A stretch of 64,000 nt of DNA from Paracoccaceae bacterium. Lineage in GTDB: Bacteria > Pseudomonadota > Alphaproteobacteria > Rhodobacterales > Rhodobacteraceae. The translations under genes were made by a program, and so were the position numbers. Location of the stretch: assembly GCA_017510335.1 (NCBI GenBank), contig JAFWNM010000028.1, forward strand, positions 215,458-279,457, written 5' to 3'. Shown in pieces: positions 1 through 8,075 of the stretch. Every line of letters starts with the position of its first letter. Position 1 is the first letter of the stretch. Under the pieces are notes generated by a model, which worked only from the letters and a program-made list of their open reading frames with translations, did no database searches and was not told the DNA's origin.

Positions 1-511
1 AGTCCATCGCGCGGCGCAAGACACCCGGCAGCAGCCCCGAAGACAATGGTGGTGTGCGCATGCCATCGCCCCTGTCAAAGAACACAGTGGTGATGGTTCC
101 GTCGCAAACTTCGTTGCGTTCGTTCACAAAGATCAGTTCATCCAGCCCTGCGGGCAAAGCCGCGCGTGCGCTGTCATAAATGCCCCGGCGGCTGGATTTG
201 ATGCGCAACCACGGGTCTGAAGATGTCAGCCGTTCAGCTGCCAGCCCCACACGCCATTGTGTGGCAGCTTTTGGCAGTGGATGGGTTTCCAGTTCAAGCT
301 TGCCCTGCGCATCCAGCGTCAGGCGCAGCCGTGCAGGGTGGTCGGGGCCGTGGATTACCGGGTCCGGGCACGGCCAGCCCAATGCGCGGGCACCCGCAGT
401 CAGGCGCGCCAGATGAAGCGGCCAGTGTCTTATGCTATGGCCGTCCCAATACATGGTTTCAAACAGTTTCAGGCCGGGGTGATCAGCGCCTGCATATAGC
501 GTGCTTTCCAC
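1..511 (-). CDS. pabC: Aminotransferase class IV, 4-amino-4-deoxychorismate lyase-like (PabC), 3' end cut by window
   Basis: This fold-type IV PLP enzyme probably releases p-aminobenzoate and pyruvate from aminodeoxychorismate in folate synthesis. About 170 N-terminal residues are visible and the C-terminus lies outside the window. It opens VESTLYAGADHPGLKLFETM, as PabC-like proteins do, and Lys105 in the segment LRIKSSRRGIYD is the expected PLP lysine. I chose the GTG at 511 because GGAGG lies just upstream on the minus strand and the frame stays open. The start lies 43 bp inside the end of pabB, so the two genes are probably translationally coupled. The family call is firm; lyase versus a D- or branched-chain amino-acid aminotransferase rests on the pabB partner. 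Confidence 0.82.
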   Translation of the reverse strand, partial: MESTLYAGADHPGLKLFETMYWDGHSIRHWPLHLARLTAGARALGWPCPDPVIHGPDHPARLRLTLDAQGKLELETHPLPKAATQWRVGLAAERLTSSDPWLRIKSSRRGIYDSARAALPAGLDELIFVNERNEVCDGTITTVFFDRGDGMRTPPLSSGLLPGVLRRAMD

Positions 512-1608
512 AATGCTTCCTCCCATTCGCCTGCGGCGGTGCTGTCGCGCACAACGCCGCCGCCCACATTCGCCAGTATTTGTCCATCGTCCGACAGGCG
601 CAAGGTCCGGATCCCCACAGACCAGCACTGATCGCCTGATGGTGCGGCCCAGCCAATTGCCCCGCAATATACCCCGCGCGGATGGGGTTCGAGTTCGGCA
701 ATAATTTGCATCGCGCGAATCTTGGGTGCGCCCGTGATGGACCCGCAGGGAAACAATGCCGCCATCAGGTCGGGCAGGGTGGCCCCGTTTTGCAAACGGC
801 CCTGAATGCGGCTGCTCATCTGGTGGACGGTCGCAAAACTGTCGATTGCAAACAGTTCGGGCACCTTGACGCTGCCCACGCGCGATATGCGCGCAATGTC
901 GTTGCGCAGCAGGTCAACGATCATCAGGTTTTCGGCCTGCGATTTTTCGCTGTCCAGCAGCTCTTGCAGCAGTTCCGCATCGCGCACAGGGTCGGGGCTG
1001 CGCGGCGCGGTGCCTTTCATGGGGCGACTTTCGATCATTCCGTCTGTCACGCTGAAAAACAGTTCCGGGCTGCGTGATATGATGACCGGGCCGACCCCTG
1101 CATCAATGAATGCGCCGAACCCGACAGACTGCTGCGCCCGCAACGCCCCATATAGACCCAGCCCCGTCCCTGAATGCAATGTCGTGGCAAGCGGGAAGGT
1201 CAGATTGATCTGATAACAATCGCCCGCTTCGATATAGTCCTGTAGCCGTGCAAAGGCCGCGTCATAACAGGCGCGTTCGACAAGCGGCTGCAACGGGGCC
1301 AGCCGCGCATCGGCGGCGGTATCGGCTGCGTGGCGCAAAACCGCATCGGGTGCCAGTGGCGCCTCATATACCCCAAGCACGACAAGCGGGGCGCCCTGAT
1401 CGGGCTTGAGTGAGGCATGCAGGCGCGGCTCGAAGACATGGCCTGCCTCATAGCTCAGGTATCCGGCAACCCATGCGCCCGCGCGGCGTGCCTGTTCGGC
1501 ATGTTCCAGAACGGGCAGCACATCTTGCGGCGTCCACGCGACCAGCAGGCGGGTTGGCGTATCGAAAAGCACGGGTTTGCCCTTGGGGCCATGTTCAATG
1601 AGGATCAC
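469..1608 (-). CDS. pabB: Aminodeoxychorismate synthase component I
   Basis: The product aminates chorismate to 4-amino-4-deoxychorismate, the first step to p-aminobenzoate and folate, in the cytoplasm. The 379 residues cover the chorismate-utilising domain. Diagnostic blocks include SEKSQAENLMIVDLLRND, a VHQMSS segment and CGSITGAPKIRAMQI near the C-terminus, where anthranilate and ADC synthases bind chorismate and Mg2+. At 379 residues it is shorter than E. coli PabB (about 450), as is common for alphaproteobacterial forms that lack part of the N-terminal domain. The start is a GTG at 1608. pabC overlaps its 3' end. The glutamine amidotransferase partner (PabA) is not in the window. Confidence 0.9.
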   Translation of the reverse strand: MILIEHGPKGKPVLFDTPTRLLVAWTPQDVLPVLEHAEQARRAGAWVAGYLSYEAGHVFEPRLHASLKPDQGAPLVVLGVYEAPLAPDAVLRHAADTAADARLAPLQPLVERACYDAAFARLQDYIEAGDCYQINLTFPLATTLHSGTGLGLYGALRAQQSVGFGAFIDAGVGPVIISRSPELFFSVTDGMIESRPMKGTAPRSPDPVRDAELLQELLDSEKSQAENLMIVDLLRNDIARISRVGSVKVPELFAIDSFATVHQMSSRIQGRLQNGATLPDLMAALFPCGSITGAPKIRAMQIIAELEPHPRGVYCGAIGWAAPSGDQCWSVGIRTLRLSDDGQILANVGGGVVRDSTAAGEWEEALWKARYMQALITPA

Positions 1609-1650
1609 GGGCAGGTTGCCTTGTCTTGCGGTTATTGCGGTGGTCGCATT

Positions 1651-1998
1651 TTACATCTGCGCCATATAATGCCGCACAGCCGTTTGCACATGCCGAAAAC
1701 GGTCCCCGCCAAGGTGTTTTCCGCCATACCAGCGTGTGACAACAATAATGTGGTCGCGCAGTCCTTCACGTTCCAGCATGCGCAGGATGGTCAGCCCCGC
1801 CCCCGCTTCGCCATCATCGCTTTTCAGGGGGCCATCGGCGCAGATCAAGGCCCAGCTGTGATGGGTGGCCTTGGCGAATTTGCGATCCTGTTTCAGCAGC
1901 GCCACAAAATTGCGCGCGTCGTCATTGTCGCGGCAGGGACCACCGGACACCGCATATCTGGACCCGCGATCCGTGACAATGTTGTTCAGAATGCGCAT
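1651..1998 (-). CDS. YigZ/IMPACT-family protein, N-terminal domain only
   Basis: A 115-residue protein of the UPF0029/IMPACT N-terminal family. The signature is clear: SWALICADGPLKSDDGEAG followed by VVTRWYGGKHLGGDRFRHVQ, the conserved basic and glycine-rich core. Full-length E. coli YigZ (about 205 aa) has a second ferredoxin-like domain that is missing here, so only the first domain is encoded. The frame stays open upstream to 2124, but those 42 residues do not look like the family and I prefer the ATG at 1998, giving MRILNNIVTDRG. No strong ribosome site precedes either start. Its biochemical role is unknown; eukaryotic IMPACT acts on the translation-stress kinase pathway. Confidence 0.72.
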   Translation of the reverse strand: MRILNNIVTDRGSRYAVSGGPCRDNDDARNFVALLKQDRKFAKATHHSWALICADGPLKSDDGEAGAGLTILRMLEREGLRDHIIVVTRWYGGKHLGGDRFRHVQTAVRHYMAQM

Positions 1999-2151
1999 CA
2001 GCGCTGGATAGGGGCTATCAGCCGAAGGGGCAAGCGCTATGGCGCGCGCTGATGGGCACCTATCCGCGACAATTGGTCTGGCATGGAACATGTCCCTTGT
2101 TTTTGCGTATTGCATGCCTATCATTGAATATAATCAAGTCAGGAACATGTC

Positions 2152-2454
2152 ATGCACAAGCTTATCAAGGTCTATATCCAGCAAGTTGCAATAGGGTTTG
2201 GCCTGTCGGCGGTGTTCACGGCGATCCTGATCTATTTCAATATCGGCAACCTGCAACGTCTGGTCTTTGGGTCCAGTGACGGGCTGTTGGGGTTGTTTCT
2301 GATCTTCTTTTTCAACGGACTGGTATTTGCAGGGGTGCAATTTGCCATTCGCATCATGCGGATGGGATTTGAAGATGACGACGATGACGATGATCATGGT
2401 GGCGATGGCGTGCGCCATACTGACCCAGTGCCCATTCGCATCTCGGTCAAATAA
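2152..2454 (+). CDS. Small two-helix membrane protein with aspartate run
   Basis: A 100-residue protein of unknown function. Two hydrophobic segments (about residues 9-28 and 40-66) predict an inner-membrane hairpin. An uninterrupted run of seven aspartates (residues 75-81) followed by His-Gly-Gly-Asp gives a strongly acidic C-terminal tail. An AGGA ribosome site lies upstream of the ATG at 2152. It stands alone between divergent and convergent neighbours. The acidic tail could bind divalent metal or a basic partner, but that is inference from composition only. Confidence 0.6.
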   Translation: MHKLIKVYIQQVAIGFGLSAVFTAILIYFNIGNLQRLVFGSSDGLLGLFLIFFFNGLVFAGVQFAIRIMRMGFEDDDDDDDHGGDGVRHTDPVPIRISVK

Positions 2455-2848
2455 CGCATCCGGCACAAAAATGGGCACCTGTTTTCTGCGTCTTAACGCG
2501 CGCTACCGCTGTGCAGTGCGCTGTGTGTTGTCATGCATGCAGTAGGTGGCAGGCCCGCAGCGACCGTGGTGGCGTGAATTTCCCGAGAGCCTGAGTGTTC
2601 AGGTGGGCGCCAGATAACAAGGCCAGGACCATGTCAGAGCCAGCTCCCTCGGAGTTGCTTATGGGCCACTGGAAAAGGGCTACGCACGAGAAGAGCAGCA
2701 CCTGCCACTTTTGAAGATAAGCAGCACATGGCAGCAGTTCAAGGCATAGTTTGCCAGATTCATGCGTGCCCGACACAGCGCCTGAAACGGGTTGCTTGCA
2801 GTGCCGGTTCCGCGCGGCATTCCGCCTTCACATAGGGGCGGTGTATCA
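2455..2848. other. Intergenic stretch with no supported gene
   Basis: About 390 bases separate the small membrane protein gene from the convergent ubiH-like gene. An 81-codon minus-strand frame (2531-2776) is open, but it has no recognisable domain or good ribosome site and is cysteine- and leucine-rich in the manner of a chance frame. I see no tRNA, strong terminator or repeat. It may be a decayed remnant. Confidence 0.4.
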
Positions 2849-4039
2849 TTACCTGACGCCGATTCCCATTTTCATAAGCGCATGCCGGACGGGCGATGTT
2901 GAATACATCGCATCCAGCATTTTGGCCCGCATGTCGCGCAAGGGCTGGGCGTCAATCATGGATGCACGGTTGAGCATACCCACACCCGCGACACGCAAGG
3001 CGACATCAGGGTAGCGCCGGTTGTGATAGGCGCGCAGCATCTGTGGCGCGCCCAACGTTTCCGGCGTGGCAATGTCCACCAATGCGGTCAGGTCGGCCAA
3101 CGACATGTTCAACCCTTGCGCGCCAATCGGGGGCACAACATGGGCGGCTTCTGCCATCAGGGCAGTGCGTTCCCCATAGAATCGTTCGGCAATCTGGCTG
3201 ATGATCGGCCATACGGTCCGGCGGGTCACCAGATGCAAGTGCCCGAACAGACCACAGGACCGCAGGTTCATCTCTGCCTCGAAAGCGTCTTTTGGCAGGG
3301 CGGCCAGACGGGCCACTTCTGGTCCGGTTTCCATCCAGACGACGGCCGAACAGGGCGTGCCATCACGATCCGGCAGCGGCACCAGCGTAAACGGCCCGCC
3401 AGAACGGTGAACTTCGGTCGATACATTGTCATGCGGGACAGGATGCGTCACGGCAAAGGCCAGCGCTTTTTGCCCGAACCGGGTTGTTCGCACCCCGATA
3501 TCCAATGCCGCGCGCATGGGCGAATTGCGCCCGTCCGCGGCGATCAGCAGTTTTGCTGCAACCATGGTGCCATCTGTCAGGCCAATCAAGGCGGCTGTTT
3601 CGCGTGTGGTCAGTGTTTTGGTCCCAATGCCAGCGCGAAAGGTGACATTGGGCAAATCTTGCAATCTGGCCACGCATTCACGCCGCAAAAGCCAGTTGGG
3701 CAGGTTCCAGCCAAAGGGTTGGTCTGAAATGTCGGCTGCGTTGAAATCATGGCTGACGCGGGGTTCATGGGTTTCGCCGCCCGCGTCAACAATACGCATC
3801 ACCTGCAGCGGGGTCGCGTGCGCGGCAAAGCGCGGCCAAAGCCCCGCCAGTTCCAGCACCCTGACAGAGGGTTGCAAAAACGCCGTTGTGCGCAGGTCGG
3901 ACCCGGGGTCGGCCTCGGCCATGATCGGGGGCGTGGGGTCCACGCATAACACGCTGTAGCCTTGCGCCCCGAAAGCGGCGGCCGCCGTCAGTCCGGCAAT
4001 CCCGCCGCCAGAAACCACTATGTCGAATGTTTCGCGCAT
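2849..4039 (-). CDS. ubiH: UbiH/UbiF/COQ6-family FAD-dependent hydroxylase
   Basis: A 396-residue flavoprotein monooxygenase that probably hydroxylates the aromatic ring in ubiquinone biosynthesis at the inner face of the membrane. The N-terminal Rossmann dinucleotide motif is VVSGGGIAGLTAA (from about residue 8). The mid-protein DG motif is LLIAADGRNSPMRAAL, and the C-terminal FAD motif is MAEAAHVVPPIGAQGLNMSL. In that last motif the usual aspartate (GDAAH) is replaced by glutamate-alanine (AEAAH). GGGGA precedes the ATG at 4039. Which ring position it hydroxylates (UbiH, UbiF, UbiI or the alphaproteobacterial UbiL/UbiM types) cannot be fixed from sequence alone. Confidence 0.82.
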   Translation of the reverse strand: MRETFDIVVSGGGIAGLTAAAAFGAQGYSVLCVDPTPPIMAEADPGSDLRTTAFLQPSVRVLELAGLWPRFAAHATPLQVMRIVDAGGETHEPRVSHDFNAADISDQPFGWNLPNWLLRRECVARLQDLPNVTFRAGIGTKTLTTRETAALIGLTDGTMVAAKLLIAADGRNSPMRAALDIGVRTTRFGQKALAFAVTHPVPHDNVSTEVHRSGGPFTLVPLPDRDGTPCSAVVWMETGPEVARLAALPKDAFEAEMNLRSCGLFGHLHLVTRRTVWPIISQIAERFYGERTALMAEAAHVVPPIGAQGLNMSLADLTALVDIATPETLGAPQMLRAYHNRRYPDVALRVAGVGMLNRASMIDAQPLRDMRAKMLDAMYSTSPVRHALMKMGIGVR

Positions 4040-4141
4040 GCCATGTCCCCAAACCTAAATCAGGGTCAGACATTAGCGTTGTGACGCGCAAGTGCAATGC
4101 GGCCAAAGGATGCAGCCGAAAATTGTGTCGCGCAGCGCCTG

Positions 4142-4342
4142 TCAGCCAAAGACGATGAAGCACAACAAGACCAACATCCCCAACGCGGCCGGCACCATGA
4201 CCAGCACCAGACCGGGCAGACCCATCGTCACTGTCGCGGTCACCAATGTGGCAATCACAAACAGCACGCCCGCCCAGATACCCCAGGGTTCGTTTTTCAG
4301 GAATGTCGTGGTTTGGGCGGGTTGTGTGGCCGTCATTGTCAT
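4142..4342 (-). CDS. Small two-helix membrane protein, unknown function
   Basis: A 66-residue protein with two predicted transmembrane helices (about residues 19-38 and 43-64) and a short polar threonine/glutamine-rich N-terminus. The frame is open to 4396, but the ATG at 4342 has GGAG at a good distance, so I start there (MTMTATQPAQ). It sits between the HAD phosphatase gene and the ubiH-like gene on the same strand and may be cotranscribed with them. No family is recognised. Confidence 0.55.
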   Translation of the reverse strand: MTMTATQPAQTTTFLKNEPWGIWAGVLFVIATLVTATVTMGLPGLVLVMVPAALGMLVLLCFIVFG

Positions 4343-4436
4343 TTTCACTATCTCCGGTATTGGTTTAACCGCGACATAGTTTTTATTGCGCTGCAATGCA
4401 GCGTGGCATGATGCCGCGCCGGTCCTGCCGTGTGCG

Positions 4437-5081
4437 TCACGACAACTGCGCCAGAAAGCCCGTCAGGTTGTCAGTATGGTGGTCAATGAATGGCGCGTCA
4501 TGGGGGGCAGGGGCGACATGCACCGTGCGCATTCCCATGTCATAGGGCGCAGCAAGGTTGCGGGGGTCATCCTCGAACATGGCTGCGGCGCTGATGTCCA
4601 GCCCATCAAGGCCGAACACATGTTCAAAGGCCGCGCGTTCGGGTTTGGGCTGGTAATTTGCATTCTCGACCCCGTAGACCGCATCAAAGATGCCCGACAG
4701 CCCGCGCGCTTCCAGAACCTTATGCGCATAGGTGCGTGATCCGTTGGTATAGACGATTTTCCGGCCCGGCAGTTCGGATATGCGGTTGCGCAGGTCAGGG
4801 TCAGGCGCGATCACGGAAAAATCAATGTCATGCACATCATGCAGGTAGCGCACAGGGTCCATGTCATGACGGCGCATCAACCCGGCCAAGGTGGTTCCAT
4901 AAGTGGCCCAGTAGTCGCGCCGCAACTGGTTGGCAACGGCCTGATCGACCTTCAGTTCCTGCATGACGAAGGCAACCATGCGCTGTTCGATCTGGTCGAA
5001 TAAACGGATTTCGGGGGGATAGAGGGTGTTATCAAGGTCAAAAACCCAGCCACGCACCCCACAGAAGGAAGAAGACACCAT
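4437..5081 (-). CDS. HAD-superfamily hydrolase, pyrimidine 5'-nucleotidase type
   Basis: A 214-residue phosphatase. HAD motif I is VFDLDNTLYPP (catalytic Asp15 and Asp17), the pattern of the SDT1/PHM8-like pyrimidine 5'-nucleotidase branch. Motif II is IVYTNGS (about residues 109-115). A lysine in NYQPKPERAAFEH and the acidic pair in MFEDDPRNL supply motifs III and IV. The cap domain is helical (type C1). It probably dephosphorylates pyrimidine nucleoside monophosphates or related small phosphates in the cytoplasm. The family is firm; the substrate is inferred from the subfamily signature. Confidence 0.8.
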   Translation of the reverse strand: MVSSSFCGVRGWVFDLDNTLYPPEIRLFDQIEQRMVAFVMQELKVDQAVANQLRRDYWATYGTTLAGLMRRHDMDPVRYLHDVHDIDFSVIAPDPDLRNRISELPGRKIVYTNGSRTYAHKVLEARGLSGIFDAVYGVENANYQPKPERAAFEHVFGLDGLDISAAAMFEDDPRNLAAPYDMGMRTVHVAPAPHDAPFIDHHTDNLTGFLAQLS

Positions 5082-5140
5082 AACCGCCCCTTCGTCTGGC
5101 CAGTCCGGCCCTGACCCAGTCCGACCCTGACAATGTGGTA

Positions 5141-5214
5141 TGGAGAGGGTGAAGGGAATCGAAACCTCGTCTGGAGCTTGGGAAGCTCTCGCTCTACCAT
5201 TGAGCTACACCCGC
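5141..5214 (-). tRNA. tRNA-Gly (anticodon CCC), with unusual mismatches
   Basis: The minus strand folds as a 74-nt glycine tRNA with encoded CCA: acceptor GCGGGTG, D arm GCTCAATGGTAGAGC, and anticodon loop TTCCCAA giving CCC. Three stem positions do not pair by standard numbering: C2 with T71 in the acceptor, A27 with C43 in the anticodon stem, and T53 with C61 closing the T loop, where nearly all tRNAs have G-C. The other stem positions pair, apart from a G-T at 49-65. The gene lies between the HAD phosphatase gene and ssb. It may work poorly or be decaying; a tRNA-Gly(UCC) elsewhere could cover its codon. Confidence 0.85.
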
Positions 5215-5259
5215 AATGGCGACTCATTACCGCGAGACGCCGGACCCGTCAAGCGCCGC

Positions 5260-5763
5260 TTAGAACGGAATTTCATCATCCATGTCGGACGGGCCGGAAG
5301 GCGCGGAACTGCCCGAACCGCCATAGCTGGCGCCATAGCCCTGATCGCGGTCATAGCCACCGCCACTGCCACCACCTGCAGCGCCCCCGCCAGACCCGCC
5401 GCCACCTTCGCCGCGCCCGTCCAGCATGGTCAATGTGCCGCCTATACCCGCGACCACCACATCGGTGGAATAGCGGTCCTGGCCGCTTTGGTCCTGCCAT
5501 TTGCGGGTTTGCAGCGTGCCTTCCACATAAATTTTCGACCCTTTGCGCAAATACTGCTCGGCCACGCGCACCAACCCCTCGCCGCGCAGCACGACATTAT
5601 GCCATTCTGTGCGTTCGCGCTGTTCGCCCGACGCACGGTCGCGCCAGCGTTCGGACGTGGCAATGCGCAGGTTGCAGATCTTGCCGCCATCGGGGAATGT
5701 GCGCACTTCCGGATCGCGCCCCAGATTGCCAATCAGTATTACCTTGTTCACCGATCCAGCCAT
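5260..5763 (-). CDS. ssb: Single-stranded DNA-binding protein
   Basis: A 167-residue SSB that coats single-stranded DNA in replication, repair and recombination. The N-terminal OB fold (residues 1 to about 110) begins [20 protein letters not shown] and includes the WHNVV and KGSKIYVEG blocks. A long glycine-rich flexible linker follows (from about residue 116). The acidic tip is DMDDEIPF, the conserved site that binds partner proteins such as RecO, PriA and DNA polymerase III chi. The length is normal. I found no convincing alphaproteobacterial SOS box upstream. Confidence 0.97.
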   Translation of the reverse strand: MAGSVNKVILIGNLGRDPEVRTFPDGGKICNLRIATSERWRDRASGEQRERTEWHNVVLRGEGLVRVAEQYLRKGSKIYVEGTLQTRKWQDQSGQDRYSTDVVVAGIGGTLTMLDGRGEGGGGSGGGAAGGGSGGGYDRDQGYGASYGGSGSSAPSGPSDMDDEIPF

Positions 5764-5947
5764 ATTTGCCCCCTGCGTGTCCTAGAATCTGCGTTTCGTT
5801 TCAACCGCTGTTTTCCATCATTGGCCGCGCGGGGTAAAGCAGGGAATGCGGTTCTTTGACTGACCGGCAGGAAAAAGCCGCATTCAGGCAGGGGCAGGGC
5901 GGCATATTTGGGATAGTGCTGTCGCGGGTTTTGCAGTATCAGAATCG

Positions 5948-6565
5948 ATGATGCGTGCATTATTGTTTACATCCGGCCTTGCTGCCCTTGTTGCGTTTGC
6001 CCCGTCCATCGGGTTCGGGCAGGGTCTTAGCCTGTCGCGGGGCAATGACAGCGCGGGGCGTTCGGATGTAGTGTCGCGCGCAGCGCGCGTGATTGACGGG
6101 CGCTTGTCGCAGCAATATTCGGCATCGGTGCGGTTATTGCCCAACGCCAGCGACCAGTCCCGCGAGGAGCCGGCCATTCCGCGCTATTCCGGGCCGGACT
6201 CAGGTGCGTTTGCCGAAATTGCCCGCACTGCTGCGCGCCGGCACAACATTCCAGAAGATCTGTTCCTGCGCCTTGTGCATCAGGAAAGCCGCTGGAACGC
6301 GGCTGCTGTGTCGCATAAAGGGGCCATCGGGCTTGCGCAGCTTATGCCTGCAACCGCGCAGATGCTGCGTGTGGACCCCCACGACCCGCAACAGAACCTG
6401 GATGGTGGCGCGCGGTATCTGCGCATGATGTATGACAAGTTCGGGGATTGGCGGCTGGCACTTGCGGCCTATAATGCTGGTCCCGGCGCAGTTGAAGCGC
6501 ATGGCGGTATTCCCCCCTTCGCGGAAACGCAGCAATATGTCCGGGTGATTCTGGGCGCGGGCTAG
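5948..6565 (+). CDS. Lytic transglycosylase, SLT domain
   Basis: A 205-residue periplasmic murein hydrolase that would cleave peptidoglycan glycan strands to 1,6-anhydro ends. A signal peptide (residues 1 to about 25) is followed by a low-complexity linker and the SLT domain (about 86-200). The catalytic glutamate is Glu113 in HQESRWNAAA. The fold motifs GAIGLAQLMPATA and LAAYNAGPGAVEAHGG are intact. It stands between ssb (divergent) and the class V aminotransferase gene (same strand, 200 bp away). It resembles the small stand-alone SLT proteins common in Rhodobacterales. Confidence 0.88.
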   Translation: MMRALLFTSGLAALVAFAPSIGFGQGLSLSRGNDSAGRSDVVSRAARVIDGRLSQQYSASVRLLPNASDQSREEPAIPRYSGPDSGAFAEIARTAARRHNIPEDLFLRLVHQESRWNAAAVSHKGAIGLAQLMPATAQMLRVDPHDPQQNLDGGARYLRMMYDKFGDWRLALAAYNAGPGAVEAHGGIPPFAETQQYVRVILGAG

Positions 6566-6763
6566 GGTGGGGGGCTGTTGGCGCCCCTGCGTGATCCCGA
6601 TACGCGTTTTGCCATCTGTATTCTGCCCTGCCGAAGCTGCCGGTTCCGGTCCAGCTGTTGGCGGGGTGGCGTTTTGTCATAACGCTGTCCATTCAACGGG
6701 TTGTGTCGCGCCACTTGTCAGCGCAGACTGACACCAACAGCTGGAAGAAAAGAAAGCCCCGTC

Positions 6764-8002
6764 ATGACCTTGCCTGCTTTGGACCTGAACTTTGTGCATG
6801 CCATGTTCCCTGCCTTTGACCAGCCTGCGCTGGCCGGGCAACGGTTTTTCGAAAATGCGGGCGGGTCATATACCTGCAAGCCCGTGATTGACCGGCTGTT
6901 TCGCTACTATACTGAACGCAAGGTCCAGCCCTATGGCGCCTACGCGGCGTCACGCCTTGCGGGCGCAGAGATGGACGAGGCCCGCAGCCGTCTGGCCGCA
7001 ATGATGGGTGTTGAAACGGATGAGCTGAGTTTCGGACCGTCAAGCACGGCAAACACCTATGTTCTGGCGCAGGCATTTGGCGAAATGCTGTCGCCGGGGG
7101 ATGCGGTCATTGTAACCGATCAGGACCACGAGGCCAATTCAGGCCCATGGCGGCGTCTGGCCGCGCGCGGAATCGACGTGCGCGAATGGCAGATCGATCC
7201 GGCCAGTGGCCATCTGGACCCAGACGCGCTGTGGCGTCTGATTGATGACAAGGTGCGGCTGGTGTGTTTTCCCCATTGTTCGAATATTGTGGGTGAAATC
7301 AATCCTGTCGCGCAGCTATGCGCCGCGCTCAGGCAGCAGGGGATCTGGTCATGCGTCGACGGGGTGTCCTATGCCCCGCATGGATTGCCTGATGTGGGCG
7401 CGCTGGGGGCCGATATATACTTGTTTTCCGCCTACAAGACATATGGGCCACATCAGGGCCTTATGGTGATCCGGCGTGAGCTGGGCATGCAATTGCCCAA
7501 TCAGGCGCATTATTTCAACGCCGACACGCTTTACAAGCGGCTTACCCCCGCAGGGCCGGACCATGCCCAGATTGCCGCCTGCGCCGGGATGGCGGATTAT
7601 TTCGATGCGCTGCATGCCCATCATTTCGGCACGGGTCCACAGCCGGATGCCGCCACGCGAATGGGGCAGGTGCATGACATGATGCGCGCGCATGAAACGG
7701 CGCTTCTGCGTCCTTTGCTGGACTATGTGAGTGGCCGCAATGACCTGCGCCTGATCGGCCCACAGGCGGCGGATGCGCGCGCGCCGACTGTGGCGTTGGA
7801 ACATGCGCGGGCGGGGGCCGATCTGGCGCAGGCGCTTGGCGGGCATGGTATCATGGCAGGGGGCGGCAGCTTCTATGCCAACCGTGCGTTGCACGCCCTT
7901 CAGATTGATCCCGCAAGGGGCGTGCTGCGGCTGTCATTTGTTCATTATACCACACCGGATGATCTTGACGCATTGATTTCGGCGCTAGATCAGGTGCTGT
8001 GA
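6764..8002 (+). CDS. Class V aminotransferase, cysteine desulfurase-like family
   Basis: A 412-residue PLP enzyme of the NifS-like fold, closest to the stand-alone cysteine desulfurase-like family (VC1184 type) rather than IscS or SufS. Family marks are FFENAGGSYTCKPVIDRL near the start, then LSFGPSSTANTYVLA. The PLP lysine lies in YLFSAYKTYGPHQG. The frame extends upstream to 6701, but the ATG at 6764 follows a purine-rich ribosome site and gives the usual N-terminus MTLPALDLNFV. No iron-sulfur assembly genes lie nearby, so a sulfur-donor role is not supported by context and the substrate is open. Confidence 0.8.
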   Translation: MTLPALDLNFVHAMFPAFDQPALAGQRFFENAGGSYTCKPVIDRLFRYYTERKVQPYGAYAASRLAGAEMDEARSRLAAMMGVETDELSFGPSSTANTYVLAQAFGEMLSPGDAVIVTDQDHEANSGPWRRLAARGIDVREWQIDPASGHLDPDALWRLIDDKVRLVCFPHCSNIVGEINPVAQLCAALRQQGIWSCVDGVSYAPHGLPDVGALGADIYLFSAYKTYGPHQGLMVIRRELGMQLPNQAHYFNADTLYKRLTPAGPDHAQIAACAGMADYFDALHAHHFGTGPQPDAATRMGQVHDMMRAHETALLRPLLDYVSGRNDLRLIGPQAADARAPTVALEHARAGADLAQALGGHGIMAGGGSFYANRALHALQIDPARGVLRLSFVHYTTPDDLDALISALDQVL

Positions 8003-8075
8003 CACCCCGCCGCGGCATGATGATTTCCAAAGGGGGCAAGAATAAGTGTTTTCGCAAACTGAACCCCGAGGAAAC

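Noticed and set aside
2531-2776. Minus-strand 81-codon frame in the gap before ubiH
   Set aside because: No family resemblance and no start signal.
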